64,000 nt of DNA from assembly GCA_000469685.2 (NCBI GenBank), contig LS997562.1, forward strand, positions 43,342,869-43,406,868, written 5' to 3'. This stretch comes from Haemonchus contortus. Taxonomy: Eukaryota; Nematoda; Chromadorea; Rhabditida; Trichostrongylidae. The notes under the pieces were generated by a model. That model ran no database searches, was not told the DNA's origin, and saw nothing but the letters and a program-made list of their open reading frames with translations. Positions 26,201-37,100 of this stretch are shown here, one piece after another; position 1 is the stretch's first letter; each line of letters begins with the position of its first letter. The position numbers were made by a program, and so were the translations under genes.

Positions 26201-29200
26201 CAATTACCAGACTCACTGCTTTCAGGCAGAAGACTTGGGCAGGGGCAACACAAACAGCACCTTTGGGCGTTCGTCGTTTTAGGATGCGCCCTAACATTTG
26301 AGTTCCAATTCTGATCCGGGATTTGAAATGTGAAAAGTTTCGAACTCCTACTCTTTAGTATAAAATGAAATAGAAAAATAATAACATAGTATAATATATT
26401 ATAATGTAATATAATATAATATAATATAATATAATATAATATAATATAATATAATATAATATAATATAATATAATATATTATATTATAACAATATAAATA
26501 AATAATAAACAAATAGATAAATAAATAAAATAATTATATAATAATATAAATAATATAAATACAAATATAATATAAATATAAATATAAGTATAAATATACA
26601 GCATAAAATATAATATTCATTGATTATGTAACATAACTATAAATATTAATGGATATCATAAATGTATAATATATATTATAAATATACAATATAAGTATAA
26701 ACATATTAATATTAGTACATTAATATGAACATATTACAAATTTATTTCGTTAAATTGCACCTGCAGTGCAATTCAAATGAATAAATAATAAGCATAATAT
26801 GAATATAAATATATAATAAGATATAGTATAATATAATGTAATATAGTATATTATTTATAATATAATATAATATAATATAATATAATATAATATAATATAA
26901 TATAATATAATATAATATAATATAATATAATATAATATAATATAATATAATATAATATAATATAATATAATATAATATAATACTATAATATAATATAATA
27001 TAATATAATAATATAATATAATGCAATACAATAGCAGACAAGATTAAAATATGTAAAAACCTTTTAAATAAAAATTATGGGAAAAAATTTTGTACTTTAT
27101 CTGATTCCTAAAAAAGTAGGACAACTGGAAATATACCCGCATCGACTGCATAGATCCGAGCTTCACAAAGATGAAGTCGATGTTCGGCCACAATTCTGAC
27201 TTTTTCAACTTCATCTAGTTCGCAGTGCAAATACACGGTCGTGTTTTCGAGGAAAGAATAACCAGAGGTATCACATACCTAAAAACGTCCACGTTTATTG
27301 ACTAGGCTACGAGAAAACCAGATCCATGACTAAAGGAAAAGTGAAGGAAAATTTCTGCAGATATAAGCCATGCGGCTGTGATGGTTTTATCTTTGCCAAA
27401 AAAAAGTTTTTCGAATGGTTCTTCTCGCTCGTTCCATGGAAATCACCGAGAAGATAGGAAGCCGTGGTGAAGTACAACTTTATAATCATTTCTTATGCAC
27501 CGCATAATCACCTGAGAGCGCCTTTCGAGATTGGGCCCTTTTCACCAACAGATCCTGATTGAATACTTGGAGGTAGGGGATACGTAACGTCCCAAAACTC
27601 AATCCTCTACTCTTCACTGAAGCCGTTTATGTCTAGGAAGGTCGTTTTCCCTAATGTATGTATAATACATAGTCCGCCCTTGACTTAACGACTGTAAGTT
27701 TCACCGCTACTCTTAGAAGCTGACACAAAAGTGAGTTTCCAGCTGGATCCTTTGGAAACAACACCCTCCCCCTTTTCGTACTCCTCTAACTGGCGAATTG
27801 CTTATCTGTCTATGTGATGACTGCTCTAGCATCACGTATGTATGTGATGTTTGTAAAGCCTTATAAAGTTTTTACATCGGCGCACCTGTGCGTGCACTAC
27901 GTAAACAAATAGGTAAATATTTACTCGGTGATAACACCGCCTCCCCTTGTTAGCATGGGTAACTCCTGTGTCGGCGTCATTCCCTACTTTCTCAAGGGCA
28001 TTAGATTGTGTACATACTCCTACCACAGCAAAAAACAGCTTTTATGTTTTCAGTAGCTCTGGTCTATTTCTGTCAACTATCCTCATAATGAAGTCATAGC
28101 GCGGAATTGGTCATTAGTTATTTTTGGAATATGCGCAACCCTTTGGGAACCGGACCAGAAACCTCGGAAACCTCATTGTAGTCAACTTGGCTGGAAGCGA
28201 CACTATGAAACATGATACAACGAGCAGCTCCTGCCACCCACTGCTGACTTGGTCTGGTTTCGCTTTGGGTTGCTTTGCATGTTTTTACGGCCCTTTATTA
28301 GACTAGCATGAGTTCAGTGAGCGGGTGTATGAATAAAAAAAGGAATAAACAAATAATAAAAAAGAAGTAAATAAATGAACAATAATAAGTCAGTGAGTAA
28401 ACAGGTGGAGGGAACCTTTTCAAGAGTCTACTTTTCGGTAAAACGATAAATGTGGACAGTAATTTTGAAGAGAAAACAAAGTCACATAGGGCTGGTAAAG
28501 AACTTACGTGAAGGTCACCGTTTTCTTGAATCAAATATACGTTTAGAATAGATGATGTCAGTTTACCAAGTCGAATTGCTACACCATGAATAGAATATGG
28601 ACTGAGTAGATCAACTTCCCTTAAAAAAGTTGCCCTAATGGTAATTCCTCCTGATCAAATTATGATCTTCCAAGTCACGATATAGAAACTTCTACAAATT
28701 ACTTTGTGAAGTGCTCTTTTTTTTATGAAATTTCAACGAGTTTTGTAGAAGTTAATTCACTCGAGTATAATTTCCCAAGATTCTGGAAGATTCTAGAAAC
28801 CATTGGCAGCTCAGCACTACGCGATTTCTTCCCTCGTGAGCCATCATCCAGAAGAATCTGGCATTTGCCGTTAATTACTACCCAGAGAATTTGCTCCGTT
28901 CATACTATGCAAATGCCGTCGTGAGCGATCTGTTAACCCCATTTCGGAATTTTATTCAAAACGTACCACCATGATCCAGTCGTATTGTCGGTGACAGTGC
29001 AAAGTCCTCGAGAAGGGAAATAGAATGAAGTCCCAGATGACTAGAAAGAATTTTTGTCAAAATCCAGATATAAGGGGGAAGCTGAGTAAAAATGTCTCAT
29101 AATGAAAAATCGGATAGACTACCTGGAAAGCCGGTTTACCGGCAGCAACATCAATTGCACACACCGGTGCTTCACCGCTCCATGAGCCAGTCGACGAACA

Positions 29201-29598
29201 TACTCTTTCGTCGGTACCGCCGACTTTTTCAAATTCCGGGGCACAACTGGAAATATCCTTTGTGTTGTTGTGTGTAGGCAATATATATTTACTTATTTAC
29301 TCATTTTTTTATTTTGTTTTCTTAGAAAAATTCGAAATTTTCCAAAAACCGGCTGTTTTGGCAGACGTTCAGGTTTCAGTGTCTGCCGTAACCGCGGCAG
29401 CGCTCAGAGTGCTTTTTGTCAGTTTTACACTTTATTCTCACTTCAGAAAACTCACCTGTATTTGGCTACGGTATTAAGAAAATATGGCGCTGGTGCATCA
29501 AAGACGACATGGCCATTTTGGGGAATAAACGGATGTGGGCAGATAGTCGTCGCGCTTACGGCTGCCCTCGAAATGCAGGACAGCAACCAAAGGAGCAT
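17282..29598 (-). CDS. Selectin/Furrowed-like receptor (sushi, FTP lectin, C-type lectin)
   Basis: Type I surface protein for cell recognition, by domain content. Exons found in frame: 29598-29456 (signal peptide MLLWLLSCISRAAVSA, start of sushi 1), 29246-29123, 29040-28967, 28619-28508, 27278-27137, then 20937-20840, 19829-19641, 19464-19359, 19297-19221, 19112-19030, 18962-18863, 18722-18549, 18492-18365, 18103-17917, 17819-17760, 17463-17282. Domains in order: sushi; fucolectin-type FTP domain (AAGKPAFQSSGTSFYF to HLCEARIYAVD); C-type lectin (DFYWIG, NWRWADGTV, FLCQ); three sushi domains ending SGTVPKC, SGVAPYC and EPAVPVC; a membrane helix (GVVLAFILVFVVF); and a tail with YEPIYDF and NIYEKL. 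Splice phases agree at every listed join. The exon for the N-terminal half of the C-type lectin, between 27136 and 20938, was not found. The order matches Drosophila Furrowed as I recall it. The join 17760/17463 is the least certain. Confidence 0.85.
20370..20755 (-). mobile_element. Helitron-like fragment, related to element at 44236
   Basis: Read on the minus strand it begins TCCTATTATACTCGAGACGC just after an A, then a segment like GGTTTGTCTG with a TG-repeat run, as in the Helitron at 44236. Two copies of the internal repeat follow (motifs CAAATTTG at 20454-20461 and GAATTTAAAC at 20571-20580 on the plus strand, 116 bp apart). No 3' hairpin was found; the element seems to break off near a 13-C run at 20361-20373. 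It sits in the long intron of the receptor gene. Confidence 0.65.
21257..21298. repeat. Perfect 14-bp inverted repeat
   Basis: TAATGGTATTTATA at 21257-21270 is followed after 14 bases by its reverse complement TATAAATACCATTA at 21285-21298. It lies inside the long receptor intron. It could be a MITE remnant; no function is apparent. Confidence 0.6.
26380..27030. repeat. AT-rich microsatellite, TATAA pentamer
   Basis: Two long runs of the 5-bp unit TATAA (about 26400-26487 and 26850-27025) are joined by irregular AT-only sequence. The array is within the receptor intron. The minus-strand ORF through it (tyrosine/isoleucine only) is a product of the repeat. Confidence 0.95.
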
Positions 29599-32500
29599 CT
29601 AAAAACGATATTTATAAAAATAAGTATACTCGAATTTTATCGTTCCGAAGCTCTCTTATTCTCTTCTTGTTACTGGGGCTGATTTGGGTCATGGTCCTCA
29701 GGTTTAGTTCTATCATTAGATCCCCTCAAAGTCGCTTCTGTAAGTATAGGAAAGAAGGCTAGCAACGGCTTGTACATAGAGGGATCGAGAACGGGACCGA
29801 ACTAGCTCACATCCACAGCTTTTCCACTACATAGGGGTGCATAACAAAAAAGTGAACCTAATGTCCTAAAAGCCGTAATGTCTCCACCCCTGAATGGTAG
29901 AAATCAAAAAAAAGCAAATGAGCATAGTAATGGTAAGAAAAAAAGGAGTGAGATGCCAAATATACAACAAAAACCAAAAACACCTCAAACTGCAACAAAA
30001 AACTTGGCTCAAAAAGAATCCAGATTTTTAGATAGGCAGGCGCTTTCATGGCTTCAATGTTATGTGGATCTTTAGAAAGCTGTCTAGAAACGATTAGTTG
30101 TCTGAACTAGTCTCTATCTCTACCCTACAAAAACCAGATCCGAAAGGAGTCTTTTTTCTGATATTTTTTCTTAGTTTTAGTTCTTCTTCCACTTTTTCCA
30201 TGTGCTCGTTTTCTACCATAAAATGGGTAAACACTAAACCCGACAGTGACGGATGCATGGACCCAGCGATTGTCCTACTGAGGCCTCAGCGCCAACTGTT
30301 CCAGCTCGTGCGTTCTGTAATGGTGGGAAGCTATCCCTCCCACAGCGTTTGACTTCCAGACAGGATAAGGGTTAGGGATACGGTCATGTATTTGACTTCC
30401 TGAGTATTCTCGATCAGGAATTTCATTTTCTTGGTCATACCCCTATCGCCGAGGGACCACGGCCATCAAAATAGGTTAGTGACTAGGATTTCGATGAGCA
30501 ACCGATTTGGAATGAAAAATACGTACAGAATAGAAACTCTGCTATCAAACGTTCTTACAAGTTTCTTTAAATGAATTTTTTTTGATTATCCCAAATGTAA
30601 AACCTCAAGGATCAGTAAAGGACCTATGTCAACTGAACGGGCAGGCGCAAGTCGTCATGTGGACAGAGAAGTGCTGCTAAGCCAATCCAACATGAACTCA
30701 CGCAGAAAATGAAAGCTTTCGTAGTTAAAAGAAGCTGGTGCGAATTGCGCCACGCACATTTGGGAACCATGGCATTATTTGTATGGGTATCTGATTTTGC
30801 AATCGGTAGTCCATCCAAAAAAAGTACTTTTTCTTTTTTTTGGGAATTATAGCAGCCACTGACCTATCCTTTGGTCTAACTATTCTTGTACCAGCATAGC
30901 CGCAAACCGGTACCTTGAACAAGCCAATAAATCCGTATTCTCTCCTATTTTTTGAGTTTCGTGGAAAAGTAGCCAGTGGGAAGAAGGAACGCCAATGTTT
31001 GATATCTAATACGTCATAAGAATAGCATAAATAAAAGAAGTGCGATGGCATTAGACAGCCTACTAGATCGGATCTGGTTTGAGCTATGTGAGCCTTTATC
31101 ATCCCTCAAAAACGATGGTGGACGGCTTGAGAAAATGAGATCGCTATACTTAACATACACATCTTTACTTATGGACTACTTGTTTGCAAAGTGATCTATT
31201 TGTTTATTTATTTATTCATTAGCAATGACGAAATCAGAACTGTACTATTAAAAATCAACCAGCACAGTGGCATCAATCGCTACTTGTTGCTCCCTAAGCG
31301 CTAAAGATCACAGTTTCAAAGAAGTCAAATGCAGGGCGTATCCCTGATTTCAGTAAACCACAATGCCTTCGAGCGCTGCCTTCAAATGAATTTAGGTTTT
31401 TGTGAAAGTCATGAAAAAATATTTTTGTAGAAAATAGACAATAAGGGAAGTGATGTAGGGCAGATACCGGTTGACTGCTACAATATTCTAGGAGGATTCC
31501 GGTGCTTACTGGAATCAATAATTTTCACTTTTCCAAAGTTCAAAATGATTAGGGTCAATAGGGTGTCAATAGGGTGAGCATTGGATATGCCGCTATCTGG
31601 AGATTAACTGAAAAAGCCACCATGTCTGACAAGTTCTCAATTGGTTTGACAACTTTCACCGAATCGCTTTTGATTGCGCCATGTCTACGACTTTGATTAA
31701 GAGCCATGCGGACATTTGAATCAGTATTGAGCTCACAAAGGCAATATCTAGCATCTAACCGAATCACGATTTTCTGAATATACTCTTTGGTAGGCATGGT
31801 AACACTACAAACATTTTTAATGGGTCAGGCAGCGTCGAGGGTCCGATACTGGGCAAGACAGGTTAATTTCTGAGAATCGAGTCCCTGGTAAGGACCGACA
31901 CGCTCGAAATTTTCTCCCCACTATGCTATCCCTGTCCCACTCAGTTCGGGATTGGCGTTAATTTTTAATAGTTAAATACTTCTGGCACTTTCGATCGATA
32001 GCTCCATAGAATGGGATGCCCAGTGGTCCACGTGGGGAAAGAATGACCAGCAAAAACTACACGATAAACGGATTAGATGTATTTTTCTCATTACAAACGG
32101 ATTAAATTTTTTTCGTTTTTTTTTTGAAAATAAAAAAAATAATCATCTCGTTTTGTTGTTGAATAAGAGCTGAGAGCAACACTGACTTGAATAGGTTTTT
32201 TTTTCAGAAATTCTTTTCCGAGAACTGTTGCCATACTAAAGTGTAAATAGTAGTTGTTCTGTAAACAATCAAAAAATCGTGAAAAATTTACAGTCATTTT
32301 TATGTACTACTAACAATTGCGAAGTCAATGAAGTCCTAAGCAGTAATGGCTTGAGTAAATGAAATTCACCTGTTAAGGGGACTGATGTTCGACGATCATC
32401 GTTGTCTCGAAGGTCTCTAGAGTGGGGAGCTATGAGGAATCACGACAATGCACCACCAACACCGCTACCCGTCCGTCTGTCCCCACCCACCGAGTCAACA

Positions 32501-34165
32501 ATCCCCAACAGCCTCGAACACCGACACGCAAAAATGAAACGGGCAATCGTTCGGACACTGCATACATGTCTTCGATACTCATCCTTACTTGTACTAACAC
32601 AGTACAGTACTGAGTATTGTCTCCTGGATACGCCATGTCTCAGAATATGCTCAGTGTTGAAATTAGGATGGGAAGAGCATGTGTGAGTACTCATCGGGAA
32701 ACTCACTTTTTGAAAGTCAGCCTGAAGTTGATGAAAAGAGTTAGGAGATTGGGGTGGGGCTATAAGTGAAATATTCTGAAACTCATTGAAACTCCACGGT
32801 CATAATTGCTTCTGTAATGATACGGTAGGAAACGGCAAGCAAGACGATGTGGAAGCAATTGGTAGAGAAAACCAAATCAGGACAAAGTCAGAGCTGCAAA
32901 CATGCCAGAGCTTGAGTTAAAAAATTGAGAAATACGACTCAAAGTCAGTCCAGGGAGCAATCCATGCGGTTTGTAGGCAAGCCAGAGAAGGGTACATAAC
33001 CCGTGGCATCTTACCCGACCATGGAATACGCCATACTTTCGACATGTCTTCAAAGACAAGAAGATATTTTTTGGGTGCGCGTAAAATGGTTTCCATGAGA
33101 AATAAAAAACAGTTTCACAGAACTGTCACCAGCACACCAAATCACCAACTGGAGACTTGTTTCCAGCTGTGGGTAATGGTGATCCCACCCTCTGTAGGTT
33201 CCAACTAACGCCACGACCCTTTTTTGGTCGACCTGTTTTGTCGCTGCGGTACATAGGAAGTGTCTGAGAAAAAGTTTTTCGCCTTACCAATCTCCACCTT
33301 ACTATAGGACTGTGACTATAACACTTTGTAGAAATCGGGGAAAAATTGGAAGCTTCTGGGGTTTTTCTTTCATCGCCCGTCTTTGCCTATTTCGTGGCCC
33401 GTACTTCCCCTATTTAAGAAGTTTCCTGTAAAGCTCAAAGCGCCTCTTGGGATCAAACTGAGTATTCACAACACACGATTATAAGTTTAGGACCTTTCCA
33501 AAACTGAATATAGCCACTTTCACATAGTGGATGAATATCGCTGCAAGATTCGCCCATGCACTCGACTTCCACCTGAAATCGCGGTGTCGTTTGAATGTGT
33601 GTTTATCCTACACAACTAACTCCACCATAAACCATTGTATATGAAAGAGATCGTTTTATCTCATCTGAAATTTCACCCATTACCCACACAGATGAAAGCC
33701 ATGATTGATGCGGGTGGGTATCTAACCGGGAGATATGACCATCTTGTCGTACAAGTGGTGGCTCACCACTTTGTGTTGCCGTAACTGCTTCTATGTTAAT
33801 AATTGATGTAAATACCATAAATGGCTAACACAGCTTTTGCTCAACCTCCTATTGAATACGGTAGGGTGGAATGACTGCAGTGGGCTTGCGCATTCATGCT
33901 CTAGGGCGAATTTCCGTTGGACCAATCGCAGCTTCAGTCACATTTTACTTTTGCCTCCTCCATTTGGTTTGTTTCTACTAAGAATTCGTTTTTGATTTCA
34001 CCTTGCTCATCGGTTGATGTTTTTTCTATTCCTATTCTGTCGCGTCTTTGACATTCTATTTTTCTAAAAACGTTCTTCGATCATTTTCAGGATTTCACAG
34101 AACATTCCACGAAAGCATTTAAACAGCTGACATAATTTTTTCTTCAAAGGAATATAGTGGTTTTT
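29599..34165. other. Intergenic region between divergent receptor and rbg-2 genes
   Basis: The start codons of the two divergent genes face away from each other across 4.6 kb, which should hold both promoters. No clear TATA box, RNA gene or transposon end was recognised. ORFs here (for example 32402-32706 on both strands) are short and without motifs. A segment at about 33555-33610 resembles 25660-25715 and may be a dispersed repeat. Confidence 0.45.
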
Positions 34166-37100
34166 ATGGCCGTTTCTTTCAATCTAGAGCCGAATTTATT
34201 CTTGGAAAAAGAAGTAGCCGATAAAGTGAAGAACTATTTGTTGGGCGGCAATCATGAAGAATCACGTGAGTTGCGATTTCACATTCAAGATTTTGAAAAG
34301 ACGAAAACTAACTCTCATTTCTTTGAGTTTTTTTCAAACGGTTTCGTGTTTTTACTAGATGAATTTTATAGATCGCTTTGTTAAGCGAAGCGTAAGTACT
34401 AGCAGTGATGAAGCCGATGACCCACCAGATTCAGAGAAACCTGCTGGTGTACGGGAATGGAACATCTCAGAGCAGGTTTGCCGAGTCTAGCATTTTTAGG
34501 CGTTTTCTCTTTACCATTGTGACAATTGACATTTCATTAAAGCTTTGTAAAACTACTAAACTTTGAGGTAGATGTTTTTTTTTTCATGAAACCTAATATT
34601 TGTTCCATGGCCGATTTCTGATTCCTTGTTATGAAGTTGCTTGTAGAGTAGAGAGAATTTTCAGAGCTCTCGGAAGGTTTGCACCCAGAGTTTTATGTGA
34701 AGTGGCAATTTCCATCAGGCTCTATAAGAATCAAAGAATTGTTGAGGCGCATAATGCTTAGAGTGTTTGGCTCCGACAACGGGCTAAAGCTCATCAATTT
34801 TATCCCTTTCGCGATGCTGGTAAAGAAGAAATGAGAAGGAGCTGACCAAGAAGGGGTAGTCTACTTACCGTGGGACTTTAAATGGAGACCCAGATAAATC
34901 GATAGAGTTTTGAATGCTGTTTACGAAAATGGAAATTAAAACTGCAAAATGGTTCTCCTTAAAAAGTTATTGGGGCCCGAATTTCGCTCGACAGTAGTAT
35001 CAATTGTCTAAAGAAATATCAAAAAACGTTTATAAAACCTTTAATAAAATGAAAAAACACTTTGCAAAAGTGGGGACAATGACGGGAAGAGGTCCCTCAT
35101 TTTACGCCCACGAAGCGAGACCACTACCACTAGATCACGTGGGCGGTAGATATGGAAGCGACGAGTTCGCTTTCCAATTGATACTACTGTCGAGCGAAAT
35201 TCGGGCCCCCATAACTTTTTAAGTAGAATTATTTAGCAGTTTTAATTTCCATTTTCGTAAACAGCATTCAAAACTCTGTCGATTTATCTGGGTCTCCATT
35301 CGAAGTCCCACGGTAAGTAGACTACCCCTCCCTGGTGAGCTGAGATGAGAAGGTGCTGAGCTCTACTGGTTCTGGAGCTGCTCTGAAAGCCTGAATTTTG
35401 AATGGTTCAATGAACGAAGCAATCCGAGGTCAACGTTGAAATTGCTTGGAATTCCTTGTTAGCGTGATGTTTCAATAAGTCATGATGTGGAAGGCAAGCA
35501 GTATTTATCGAATCATGGTTGCATGCTTATCCTGAGGTATATAGGTAGCAGGGATGATGGATACACCTTTCCTAGGTAGGTGAGGTGTATCCATCATCTC
35601 CGCTAAGTATTAGGTCGTGAAGAAAGTTCTTGCGTTTTTGCGCCTCAAACTTCAAATGTACATATCTCGGCTTAAACAAAACTTCATCAATCAACTTAAC
35701 AACCATTACTATCGACACTTTTTTGCTAACGAGAACCAAGTTAGTTTACGCCACTCGCGTAAAAGTCCGGAGATCTAGAGGCGATGAAATCGTCGAATGC
35801 CGCGGCAGCATCATATTGGGTTTAGAAGCATTTCTTCATGAGAAAGCCGTCGAGATGTCTAAAGAAATGGTATTCTGTGGGGGCAAGGTCTGGGGAATAT
35901 GGTGAATGCGGGAGAGTTTCATAGCCTATCTCCATCAATTTTCTCAGGGTAAGATGTGCGACGTGGGGCCGAGCGTTGTCGGGGAGTAGAATTGGCCCCT
36001 TCCTATTCACCAGTGCCGGGCTCATGAGCTGGAGTTTTCGATGCATTTCGTCGACTTCTTGACAGTACTTCTCGGCTGTTACGATTTCGTCCGGATTAAT
36101 GAAGCTGTGGTGGATCAGCTCGCCTGCAGACCACCAAGTAGCACCATGACCTTCCTTCCATGCTGCTTCGGCTTGGGAAAATGTCGTGGGGCTTGATCCT
36201 TGTTCAGATACTGGCCTGATGGTCGCCGGTTGTCGTACAGAATCCTTTTCTCATCACACGTCACAATACGGTCTAGAAATGGATCGTTCCTGTTGCGCAG
36301 AAGCGAGGCGGAGGCGAGCTCGTAGCGGCGGTGCTGAGTCAATTCATGCGGCACCCACTTATCAAGCTTCTTTGACTTCCGGATCTCCTGAATGTGGGTG
36401 CGAACTGTCCTGCTGAAAACATTCAATCTCGAGCCAATATCCTTCAGCGTCGTACGTGGATTCTCTTCCACTAACGTTCTCAATTGTTCGTTGTCAGTGG
36501 CCGATGACCGCCCACTACCCTCATCATCTTCCAGGCTCTCGTTGCCGGTACGGAATTTTTCAAACCACCACTGTGCTGTGCGTTGATCCGTCGTATCTAT
36601 ATCCAAGTCATCGTTGATATCCCGGTCCGTTTCCGTCGCACTCCTGCCCAATTTGAATTGGAAAAGAAAAATCGTGCGGATCTGTCGTTTGTCCGTGCTG
36701 ATTTCGACCTGCTAAAAAACCCCAGGAGTCACTCCAGGGCAAAACCAATTATATATTTGGATAGAGCAAGAAATGCGCTTCAGATTGGTATAAAAATTGC
36801 AAAAACTCTAATAGCAAATAACGCCGCGGCCAGCATTTGAAAATTGGACGTCAAAAAACGCAAGAACTTTCTTCACGACCTAATATATCAAATTACGAGT
36901 TAATTGGGAAAAATATATAATAATTGTTTGTATGAAGTAAGAAAGATGAAAAATTGAAAAGGAATTGCCTCATCTTTAGGCTCCACCTTTACCTGACTCC
37001 GCCACGGATGCACCGTTAGTATGGCTGTCTCAGTGCTATGTGATCACATACAATTCTTTGGACTATGTGTTATTACTTAATCAACAACGGTTTGCATTAT

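Larger units (their letters stand above)
20938..27136. other. Long intron region of the receptor gene
   Basis: More than 6 kb separates the exon that finishes the FTP domain from the first C-type lectin exon I could place. It must hold at least one more exon (first half of the C-type lectin domain). Otherwise it contains a 16-C run at 23463-23478, unassigned ORFs around 25100-25550, which may be dispersed repeats, and the AT-rich array near its upstream end. Confidence 0.5.

Noticed and set aside
26742..27041. 99-codon ORF rich in Tyr, Ile and Leu
   Set aside because: It is the TATAA microsatellite read in frame.
34157..34165. Upstream GTG start for the RAB3GAP2 ORF
   Set aside because: A eukaryotic gene would start at the ATG at 34166; the GTG three codons before it is not needed.
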